The notes under the pieces were generated by a model. That model had not been told where the DNA came from, ran no database searches, and worked only from the letters and a program-made list of their open reading frames with translations. The translations under genes and the position numbers were made by a program. Source: Amphritea sp. (GTDB lineage Bacteria > Pseudomonadota > Gammaproteobacteria > Pseudomonadales > Balneatricaceae). From it: a stretch of DNA of 6,274 nt. Below are positions 1 to 6,274 of the stretch, in pieces (the first letter of the stretch is position 1; each line of letters begins with the position of its first letter). Where the stretch lies: positions 1 through 6,274 of the forward strand of contig JAGPUU010000481.1 of assembly GCA_018067325.1 (NCBI GenBank), given 5' to 3'.

Positions 1-248
1 AAAGTATCGGCTGAATAGCCTAAAGATGTACCGTCCTCAGCGTAGATCCCATCTATTCTAGGGGGAAGCAATGTATTACCACCACTTCCGGAACCTTCAC
101 TCCTAATCAGATAAGAATGCCCCTCCGTCAAATTAACTCGAAACCAATCCTTATCTCTCCAATCAAGGCCATCATCACCAATTTCCCCTTGATAATCGCC
201 ATCTGCCCCAACCGTAAATACTGAAGTGTTATCCTGAGGGATTTCACC
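1..248 (-). other. Pre-peptidase C-terminal (PPC)-like beta domain, C-terminal part outside the window
   Basis: The segment begins 'GEIPQDNTSVFTVG', continues 'DYQGEIGDD', then 'DKDWFRVNLTEGHSYLIRSE' (DWF at 141-149) and 'PPRIDGIYAEDGTSLG', where the window ends. The order 'D.DWF.V.LT.G..Y.....G....L.P....IY...G' is the hallmark of PPC/serralysin-associated beta domains, which occur C-terminal to secreted peptidases and in large bacterial calcium-binding proteins, often near RTX repeats. About 80 residues are visible. No peptidase catalytic motif is in the window, so a protease is not implied. Confidence 0.75.
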
Positions 249-3200
249 AGAAGCAAGGGTAGTGTTTCCTTCATTTTTATCTGCAAGCAACGGTGTAATA
301 GCCAAACTAGCATCGTCGTTGACCAACGTAGTTGTCGCAGAGTCGGTGCTTATAATCGAGTTTGCAGGTGCACCCGATAAAGTAACGGTTAGCGTCTCAT
401 CTGCCTCAACTGTTGAATCACCAGAGATCGAAACCGTAATGGTTGCTGAATTCACGCCATCGGCAAAAGAGACCGTTCCGGACGGGACACTACCACCAAC
501 AAAATCATCGGCTGATAATCCAGATGCAGCCCAGTTCAATGTTCGCGCACCATCTAGCGATCCAGTACGCGTCACGCTAAAGGTGACATCATGATCGCTA
601 TTCGCCTCATCCAGGCTGGCGACATCGGCGCTGATATCGAACTGATCATCATCGCTGAGCAATACCATACTGTCTGTTTCATCACCGGACTGGATAGTGC
701 CAGCAGTGGGTGTATAGAGTTCAATGGTTAAGGTTTCATCAGCCTCTAGCGTAGTATCACCCGCAACCGCCAGGCTGATGGTTTTGCTGGTTTGGTTGTT
801 AGCAAAACTCAAGGTACCGCTCGGAAGCCCTGCATTGGTTCCTAGCACATCTTGATTGCCAACAAAATCCGCAGTCGTTAATCCTGTCGCACTTAATAAG
901 CGCCAAAGTATATCCGTCGCACCACTGGTATCACCGGTCCGTTGGACCGTATATTCCACGGTGGTAGTACCACTTGCACCCTCTGCCTGATCCACCGGAG
1001 CGGTGATTGCGTAGTTAATATCATCGTTTGTAACCGTCGTTGTAGCATTGGCCGTAGAGATAAAACCGGTCGACTGATTGCTCAGCGTCAAGGTGAAGTC
1101 TTCGTCGGTTTCAGCCAGCGTATCGCCATTTACATCAACAGATACAGCCAAGATCGACTGCCCCGCCGCAAACGTTAACGTGCCGCTCGGCAGGCTACCT
1201 ATAATATCGCTTTCCGCCGCACCATTGGCGCCGGTCATCACATAATCAACGGTAGCTTCGACACTACTATCACCGCTACGGGTAACGTTAAAACTCACTT
1301 GAGTGGTGCTACTATTGCCTTCTGTGATAGTACTGTTAGCGGCGGCAACAGCAAAGCTTTGATCATCATTGCGAACCAAACCATCGGCGCTGTTATCAAC
1401 TATCACTTGCGCGGTAGTATCGGTCAATCGAGCATTAGCTATAGTGACTTGGAAGCCTTCGTGCTCTTCCACTGTTGTATCACCATTAACAATGACGTCT
1501 AGCGTTACGCTGGCTTCGTTGGCATTGAAATTTAGCGTGCCACTCATCACACCAGTAAAATCACCGGCACTCGCAGCCGCATCAGCACCAGCCACCCCTG
1601 CGGCACCGGCTACCGACCAATCCACTAAGGCGGCATTAGAGATATCCCCCGCCCGGGTAACGGTATAGGTATAAGTTGTGGTGCCCGACTGCCCTTCCAG
1701 TTGATCGCTAGTCACGGCAATGATGGAAAAACCGGTATCATCGTTCTGAATTACACCGGCCGCCGATGGCGTGGTGATCTCATTGTTGCTGGTCGGGTTA
1801 TCCAACACTACATTGAAGTTTTCGTTTTGCTCGACTTCGCCATCAGTCGCAACTCGCACACGGATCTCTTGGCTCGTGATGCCCGCAGCAAAAGTTAAAC
1901 TCCCAGACGGCAATCCGCCATTCGTAGTCAAACCATCCTGCGCAGCGCTGAAATCACCGATATTGGCATCGGCGAGACCGCCGGGCAATTCTACGCGCCA
2001 GTCGATAGTCCCCTCTACATTCGTATCGCCGGCACGTGTAACGGTAAATACATAATCGGTTTCACCAGTATCACCTTCGGACAACGTTGCATTGGTTGCC
2101 GTAATTGCAAACTCGCCATCGTCATTGGTTACCACGGTGGAAGCATTGTCAGTGATCAGTGCCGTGTTGGCGCCTGGATTGCTGAGCGTTACTGTCAGCG
2201 TTTCATCAGCTTCATTTTCCATATCACCTAATACGATGATACTGATAGTTTTAGTCAATTCGTTCGCAGCAAAAGCCAAACTGCCTGATAACGGTGAAGA
2301 CCCGCTGACATCCGCAGCACTCAGCCCGGTCGCAGCCCAATCCACCGAAGTAGCTGTGGCGGTATCACCAGTACGAGTCACGGTATAACTCAAAATTTTT
2401 GTCGTGCCTGTTGCGCCTTCAAGCACACTGACATCACCTGCCGTAATTGCCAGTGCGATATCATCAGCAATAATACTACTGGTCGCGGTAGCCACCTGAA
2501 TATCAGCATTATTCGAAGCGTTACTCAAAGTCGCGGTGAAATTTTCCGTCGCCTCGACAGTCGTATCACCAAGCGCTTGAACTGTGATCACTTGGCTGCT
2601 TTCATTAGCAGCAAAGTTAACCGTACCTGATAACGCGGAGAAATCGTTGACATCCGTCGCCCCGGTGATTGTCCAATCGGCGGTGGTAGTGCCTGACAAG
2701 TCGCCAGTACGGGTTACCGTAAAGGTATGATTCTGACTCCCAGCATCACCCTCAATCAGGTCGACACTGGTAGCAGCAATTAATAGCCCGGTATCATTAT
2801 CACGAATAATACCCGCCGCGGTCTCGGTCGCTAATTCTGTTCCTGCGCTGGCATTAGATAAGTTGACGTTAAAGCTTTCGTCATTTTCTTGTAATAGATC
2901 ACCTAATACCGATACGGTAATAACCTTGCTAGTTTCGCCTAAAGCAAAAGAAAGCGAGCCGCTGGGTAAGGTTCCACCGACAAAGTCTGCCGCAACTACT
3001 GGTGCACCACCGCTACCCACAACATTCCAATTCACGCTAGTGGTTTTCGTCAGATTACCGGTTCGCGTCACGGTAAAGGTAAAGTCACTGCTTGTATCGC
3101 CTTCGTTATTGTCCGCACTAGTTGCGGCAATCGCTAAGCTATCATCATCATTGGTAACCACCACGCTGGTCTGGCTGGTTGTAATAGTACTACCCGCACT

Positions 3201-6200
3201 GGGTGTTGCTAGCGTTACGGTCAAACCTTCATCGGTCTCCAGTACCGCATCACCCTGTACAGCAATCTCAATGGTTTGACTGGTATCGGTTGGATTGAAC
3301 GTTAACGTGCCAGTTGGATATACCCCGCCGACAAAGTCATCGGCCGATACAGATGCGCCGGATAGTGCATCGCTGACATCAAAGTTGACCGTATCAGTGC
3401 CACTCAGATCGCCACTACGCAGTACTGTTAAACTGATTGTAGTGGTACCAGAATCACCCTCTTGCACGGTCGAACCGGGCTGTAGGGCAAAACTAGCATC
3501 ATCGTTACGGATAACACCGGAGACATCATTGATGAGTATCTCCGTGCCTCCGGAGGCCCCACTCAGCTGAATGCTAAAGCCTTCATCAGCTTCGATAATT
3601 TCATCCAGACTGAGTGGAATAGTTACAAGCTGGGTTTGTACACCGCGAAGAAAATCAATGGTGCCAGACGGCAGCACACCGCCATCGAAATCACTACCGT
3701 CCACTCCGTTAACCGAATCTGCGAGCAGCGCCCAGTCCACCGAAGCAGGCTGGGTTAAATCTCCACTGCGACTGACTGTAAAACTCAGTTGTGAGGTATC
3801 GCCGGGGTTACCTTCAGGCCGGTCTAAATTTGTTGCCAATAAAGTCAGGCCCATATCATCATTCAAAATGGTGCCGTTGGCACGGTCAGTGGAAAGCACT
3901 ACTCCATCCTGTGCCGTAGTCAGTATCACCTGATAGCCCTGATTACTTTCTAAAAGCTCATCGACACTGGGGCTAAAACTAATCACCCCTTGTGTATCAC
4001 CGCTGTTAATAGTCAAAGTACCACTGGGCAATGTTCCGCCAAAGTCACTGGCATCGACCGGCGAACCACCGTTACCCACTACTTCCCAATCAAGAACAAC
4101 GGCTGCATCCAGGTAGCCGCCTCGGGTGACGACAAAGCTGTGTTGTTGCTCTTCACCTACAGTCGAGCCCTCTTTACGAATCGCATCCAGGCTGGCGATA
4201 ACTATAGCAATATCATCTGGTGCTATCGTGCCTAACGCGGTGCCAATACCGATAATGGTGTTCTGAGTTTCAGGCACTAGATCGAAGCTAAAGTGCTCAA
4301 TACCTTCAATTAAGCTATCACCTTCGAGGTCAACCAATACGCTTACACTGGCTTGCCCCGCAGCAAAGACAACACTACCCGACAGATCTTGCGCAGCTGC
4401 AAAGTCAGCCGCATTTACAGGACTCTCACCGTAGCCATTAATTTGATAGCCTACATTCGCAGCGCTGTCGATATCACCCTGGCGAGTCACCAGAAATTCT
4501 AGCTGCCCACCGTTATCGCTGCGATTTCCTTCAAGCACAGAACCGATGACCGCGCTCACATCAAACGACATCTCATCAGTCAGAATCTCACCAAAGGCTT
4601 CACCGTAGACAATAGACGCGCCAGCAGGCGGATTTTCCAACAACACTCCAAAAGCCTCATTCGGTTCAAAGGTCGCATCACCGGAGATACGTACCGTCAC
4701 CGCTTTACTGGTTTCACCAGCGCCAAAGCTAACCGTGCCGCTCGGCATACCCCCGTTATCACCTAAGCCGTCCTGACCTGCTGTAAAATCTAACGCATCG
4801 GCCGATGACGCACCTAAGCCAATAAGACGAAAATCAATATCCATCGCCTGGTTTAAGCCTTCTGATCGCACCACATGGAACTGTACCAGCGCCTCACTAC
4901 CGGTACCGCCCTCGACGAGCGTCATCACATCACCAATTAAACTGAAGCCTGAATCATCATTGATCACAGTGATATCGGCGCTCGCCGTTCCCAGCGTCAT
5001 ATCGCTACCCGGGTTTGACAAAGAAACCGTCAGCGTTTCATCCGACTCAATATCCCGGTCTCCAGCGATGATGATACTAATCTGCTGACTCAGTTCGCCA
5101 ACAGCAAAATTCAGCATGCCTGACGGTATCACGCCACCATCAAAATCAGTGGCGTCCAAACCACTGGCACTCCAGTCAACCTGTGACGCCGATAACGATC
5201 CACTGCGGCTAACCGTGAAAGTGACAACCTGACTGCTGCCCTCGTTGCCTTCGACAACAGATACCTGATCGGCAACGATCGATGCTAATGAGTCGTCATC
5301 AATAACCGTGGTGGTATTGGAGCTGGCGCCTCCTAGGTTTAAATCATCACCGGGGTTAGTGAGGGTAAAAATGATGCTTTCGTCTATCTCTATGGTTTTA
5401 TCCCCAATCACCTCCAGAGTGACGGTCTTCGAAGACTCACCGGTAGCAAAGCTAATGGTGCCACTGAGTGCCTGACCCACAGCAAAGTCATCACTATCAA
5501 CGTCACCGCTGACGGCCCAATCAACGCTACTGGGAGACAAGGTATTATCACGACTCAAGGTGTAGGTCAGTATTTGAGAAGTGCCCTCTGAGCGCTCATC
5601 AATACTGCTTTGATCGACACTCACAACCACTTCGCCATCGTCATTTACAACGGTTGTTGTGGCACTGCTGGCGGCCCCTAGATTGAGGTTATCACCGGGG
5701 TTACTCAATGAAACGACCAGATTCTCGGTCGCTTCAATGGTTTTATCGCCTAACACCTCTAGTGTAATGGTTTTGCTGGTATCCCCAACGGCAAAAGTAA
5801 CAGTGCCGTTTAAGGCTTGGCCTCCAACAAAGTCCGCGGCATCCATACCCGCAACGGACCAGTCCACGCTACTACTCGTCAAGGTATTGTCGCGACTGAG
5901 AGTGTAAGTCAGCACCTGGCTGGTACCGTCACGGCCTTCATCAATACTGCTTTGATCAACGCTAACAACAACTTCACCATCGTCGTTGACGACGGTTGTT
6001 GCGGCACTACTGGCGGCCCCTAGGTTGAGGTTGTCACCAGGGTTGCTCAATGAAACGACCAGATTCTCGGTAGCCTCAATGGTTTTATCGCCTAACACCT
6101 CTAGTGTAATCGTTTTACTGGTCTCCCCAACGGCAAAATTGACGGTACCACTGAGTGCCTGGCCCACGGCAAAGTCCGCTGCATCCATACCCGCAACCGA

Positions 6201-6274
6201 CCAATCGACACTGCTACCTGTTACAGAATTATTGCGAGTTAGCGTGTAGGTGAGTATTTGCGAGGTGCCATTTA
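1..6274 (-). CDS. Giant Calx-beta repeat protein with a C-terminal PPC-like domain (internal fragment, both ends missing)
   Basis: One minus-strand frame is open across the window, about 2,090 codons, with no start or stop inside. It encodes 17 tandem Calx-beta-type units (6274-312) followed by a pre-peptidase C-terminal-like domain (248-1). All 17 unit-closing acidic motifs (mostly NDD) fall in the same codon phase, so there is no net frameshift. The protein is rich in Thr, Ser, Gly, Ala, Asp and Glu, poor in basic residues, and I saw no cysteine. Calx-beta domains are beta-sandwiches first described in Na+/Ca2+ exchangers and integrin beta-4; in bacteria long arrays occur in large extracellular proteins. 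Calcium-stiffened adhesin or matrix protein is the likely role, by inference. No membrane segment or enzyme motif is visible in this part. Secretion route, anchor and binding specificity cannot be read here. The family call is firm; the biological role is not. Confidence 0.93.
267..311 (-). other. Truncated Calx-beta-like first strand linking to the PPC-like domain
   Basis: Directly after the last NDD the protein reads 'ASLAITPLLADKNEGN'. It matches the opening of unit 10 ('DSLAIAATSADNNEGD') at 9 of 16 positions, including the Glu-Gly motif. The 'FTVTR' strand that should follow is absent; the sequence instead moves through 'TTLASGEIPQDN' into the next domain. It may be a leftover of an 18th unit or a linker that borrows the strand. 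Confidence 0.6.
312..647 (-). repeat. Calx-beta unit 17 (last complete unit)
   Basis: This 112-residue unit has 'VASLDEANSDHD' (Glu-Ala instead of Glu-Gly), 'VTFSVTRTGSL', 'TLNWAASGLSADDFVGG', 'VPSGTVSFADG', 'GDSTVEADETLTV', 'LSGAPANS' and 'TLVNDD'. It is the last full Calx-beta domain before the fold changes. Confidence 0.92.
648..1019 (-). repeat. Calx-beta unit 16 (long form with QDVLGTNAG loop)
   Basis: This 124-residue unit has 'PVDQAEGASGTTT', 'EYTVQRTGDT', 'DILWRLLSATGLTTADF' and then 'QDVLGTNAGLPSGTLSF', with the insertion at 828-854. The acidic segment is 'GDTTLEADETLTI'. It closes with 'LLSDD', and a further Asp opens the next unit. Confidence 0.91.
1020..1361 (-). repeat. Calx-beta unit 15
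   Basis: This 114-residue unit has 'STITEGNSSTTQ', 'SFNVTRSGDS', 'TVDYVMTGANGAAESDI' (Tyr replaces Trp, and Ile replaces Phe after Asp), 'GSLPSGTLTFAAGQ', 'GDTLAETDEDFTL' and 'TVTNDD'. Confidence 0.91.
1362..1736 (-). repeat. Calx-beta unit 14 (Ala/Gly-rich loop)
   Basis: This 125-residue unit has 'SDQLEGQSGTTT', 'YTYTVTRAGDI' and 'LVDWSVAG'. An Ala/Gly-rich insertion of about 15 residues (1563-1607) then precedes 'DFTGVMSGTLNF'. The acidic segment is 'GDTTVEEHEGF' with His in place of Asp. It closes with 'LVRNDD'. Confidence 0.91.
1737..2117 (-). repeat. Calx-beta unit 13 (long form with QDGLTTNGG loop)
   Basis: This 127-residue unit has 'TLSEGDTGETD', 'FTVTRAGDT', 'TIDWRVELPGGLADANIGDF' and then 'QDGLTTNGGLPSGSLTF', with the loop insertion at 1914-1940. 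The acidic segment is modified to 'ATDGEVEQNENF', with Asn in place of Asp before the second Glu. It closes with 'VIQNDD'. Confidence 0.91.
2118..2459 (-). repeat. Calx-beta unit 12
   Basis: This 114-residue unit has 'SVLEGATGTTK', 'LSYTVTRTGDT', 'SVDWAATGLSAADV' (Val replaces Phe after Asp), 'PLSGSLAFAANE', 'GDMENEADETLTV', 'LSNPGANTAL' and 'VVTNDD'. All expected acidic positions are filled. Confidence 0.92.
2460..2792 (-). repeat. Calx-beta unit 11 (shortest)
   Basis: At 111 residues this is the shortest unit. It has 'VDLIEGDAGSQ', 'HTFTVTRTGDL', 'TADWTITGATDVNDF' followed directly by 'SALSGTVNF', so the usual 'GG.LP' part of the hairpin is missing. The acidic segment is 'GDTTVEATENF' and it closes with 'IIADD'. 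Confidence 0.91.
2793..3143 (-). repeat. Calx-beta unit 10
   Basis: This 117-residue unit has 'SADNNEGDTSS', 'FTFTVTRTGNL', 'SVNWNVVGSGGAPVVAADF', 'GGTLPSGSLSF', 'GDLLQENDESFNV' and closes with 'IIRDND', a rearranged form of NDD. Gln precedes the first Glu of the acidic segment. Its loop is shared with unit 7. Confidence 0.91.
3144..3497 (-). repeat. Calx-beta unit 9
   Basis: This 118-residue unit has 'TVQEGDSGTTT', 'SLTVLRSGDL', 'TVNFDVSDAL' (Phe replaces Trp), 'SADDFVGGVYPTGTLTF', 'GDAVLETDEGLTV' and 'VVTNDD'. The next residue is again Asp, giving an NDDD run at the junction with unit 10. Confidence 0.9.
3498..3854 (-). repeat. Calx-beta unit 8
   Basis: This 119-residue unit has 'NLDRPEGNPGDTS', 'LSFTVSRSGDL', 'SVDWALLADSVNGVDGSDF' with a lengthened loop, 'DGGVLPSGTIDF', 'SLDEIIEADEGFSI' and 'VIRNDD'. 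The Gly before the acidic Asp is replaced by Leu, but the acidic residues are kept. Confidence 0.9.
3855..4211 (-). repeat. Calx-beta unit 7 (diverged, acidic segment altered)
   Basis: This 119-residue unit has 'SLDAIRKEGSTVGEEQQ' (unusually basic for this protein), 'SFVVTRGGYL', 'VLDWEVVGNGGSPVDASDF' and 'GGTLPSGTLTI'. Where other units have 'GD..xE.DE' it reads 'SVDELLESNQGY', so the second acidic pair is replaced by Asn-Gln. It closes with 'ILNDD'. The hairpin loop closely resembles that of unit 10. Confidence 0.86.
4212..4571 (-). repeat. Calx-beta unit 6 (diverged)
   Basis: This 120-residue unit reads 'SVLEGNRSDNGG', 'LEFLVTRQGDI', 'NVGYQINGYGESPVNAADF', 'LSGSVVFAAGQ', 'GDSLIEGIEHFSFDL' and closes with 'APDD'. 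The usual 'DE' of the acidic segment is 'IE' and the conserved 'LSN' strand is 'LVP'. It is one of the least typical units but still recognisable. Confidence 0.85.
4572..4952 (-). repeat. Calx-beta unit 5 (long form with QDGLGDNGG loop)
   Basis: This 127-residue unit has 'TLVEGGTGSE', 'VQFHVVRSEGL', 'DIDFRLIGLG' (Phe in place of the common Trp), then 'ALDFTAGQDGLGDNGGMPSG'. The QDGLGDNGG insertion lies at 4749-4775. The acidic segment is 'GDATFEPNEAF', and the closing motif is the atypical 'TDE'. Confidence 0.9.
4953..5291 (-). repeat. Calx-beta unit 4
   Basis: This 113-residue unit has 'VVEGNEGSSQ', 'VTFTVSRSGSL', 'QVDWSASGLDATDFDGG', 'IPSGMLNFAVGE', 'GDRDIESDETLTV' and 'VINDD'. It is a textbook unit with every expected acidic residue and clearly more diverged from units 1-3 than those are from each other. 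Confidence 0.92.
5292..5636 (-). repeat. Calx-beta unit 3
   Basis: This 115-residue unit starts with the same 'GEVVVSVDQSSIDE' as unit 2 and shares 'LTYTLSRDNTL' and 'NPGDDLNLGGASS'. By eye it is about 70% identical to unit 2. It has one extra residue in the loop after 'VDW' ('AVSGDVDSDDF') and closes with 'DDD' instead of 'NDD'. Its acidic segment 'GDKTIEIDES' is complete. Confidence 0.92.
5637..5978 (-). repeat. Calx-beta unit 2
   Basis: This 114-residue unit opens with 'GEVVVSVDQSSIDEG', then 'VLTYTLSRDN', 'SVDWSVAGMDAADF', 'GDKTIEATENL', and closes with 'VVNDD'. The acidic positions expected to bind calcium are the opening Glu, the Asp of 'GDKTIE', the following Glu residues and the final Asp pair; all are present, although the usual 'E.DE' reads 'EATE'. 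It is a near copy of unit 1 at exactly 342 bp spacing. Confidence 0.93.
5979..6274 (-). repeat. Calx-beta unit 1 (upstream edge cut by window)
   Basis: The visible part starts at 'NGTSQILTYTLTR' and runs through 'SVDWSVAGMDAADF', 'LSGTVNFAVGETSKTITLEV', 'GDKTIEATENL' and ends in 'VVNDD'. About 85 of 98 residues match unit 2, making this pair the most similar in the array. The unit's first strand with its Glu-Gly motif is upstream of the window. Confidence 0.9.

Noticed and set aside
1..248. A secreted peptidase, suggested by the PPC-like domain
   Set aside because: No catalytic motif such as HExxH or a serine protease triad is visible, and PPC-like domains also occur in non-enzymatic giant surface proteins.
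128..313. A 61-codon minus-strand open frame near the left edge
   Set aside because: It is out of frame with the main gene and overlaps the well-supported PPC-like domain, including its 'DWF' motif.
262..4235. A series of plus-strand open frames of 65-138 codons
   Set aside because: All are antisense to the continuous minus-strand gene. Their Ser/Thr/Val-rich products, with recurring 'PPTKS' and 'RVTV' strings, are reverse-complement images of the conserved repeat motifs.
312..5987. Regularly spaced 'atcatcatt/atcgtcgtt' strings, possibly a CRISPR or regulatory repeat array
   Set aside because: Spacing is 333-381 bp and the strings are simply the codons for the NDD motif that closes each Calx-beta unit. 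There are no short direct repeats with unique spacers.
5659..6249. Two nearly identical plus-strand open frames (5659-5907 and 5986-6249) that look like a duplicated small gene pair
   Set aside because: They lie antisense to the Calx-beta frame and resemble each other only because repeat units 1 and 2 do. No ribosome binding site or independent coding signal is seen.
1..6274. Cadherin, VCBS or bacterial Ig-like repeats as alternative identities for the array
   Set aside because: The combination of an early Glu-Gly, 'VTRxGD', 'GD..xE.DE' and terminal NDD in 111-127 residue units fits Calx-beta best. The cadherin signature motifs 'DxNDN' and 'LDRE' are absent.

Overview
The whole 6,274-base window lies inside one very large minus-strand gene. 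One frame (codons whose highest coordinate is 2 modulo 3) reads without a stop from 6272 to 3, about 2,090 codons. Neither the start nor the stop codon is in the window. I translated it by hand. The frame is confirmed by 17 evenly spaced, in-phase Asn-Asp-Asp-type motifs and by a coherent protein at both ends. The plus-strand open frames are antisense shadows of this gene, and there is no intergenic DNA, RNA gene, promoter or terminator to report.

Layout in protein order (high to low coordinates): bases 6274-312 encode 17 tandem Calx-beta-type beta-sandwich repeats, one cut by the window edge and 16 complete, each 111-127 residues. Each unit has an early Glu-Gly motif, a 'VTRxGD' strand, a 'VDW' strand, an Asp-Phe plus 'GG.LPSGTL.F' hairpin, a 'GD..xE.DE' acidic segment and a closing 'NDD'. 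The first three units are close copies of each other; the rest are more diverged. After the last unit comes a short remnant resembling the first strand of another Calx-beta unit (311-267). It runs into a pre-peptidase C-terminal-like (PPC-like) beta domain marked by 'DKDWFRVNLTEG' (248-1), which continues past the window.

By family knowledge this is a giant, acidic, probably secreted or surface-exposed calcium-binding repeat protein. I saw no cysteine in it. Such proteins often act as adhesins or biofilm/matrix proteins and are often exported by type I secretion, but the regions that would show this (RTX nonapeptides, C-terminal secretion signal, N-terminal anchor) are outside the window. Near-balanced base composition and this architecture suggest a Gram-negative, perhaps marine, bacterium such as a gammaproteobacterium; that is a weak inference.

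I see no multi-gene system here. The points of interest are the evolution of the repeat array: recent duplication at one end, loop variants shared by non-adjacent units, local loss of calcium-site residues, and the fusion junction to the PPC-like domain.
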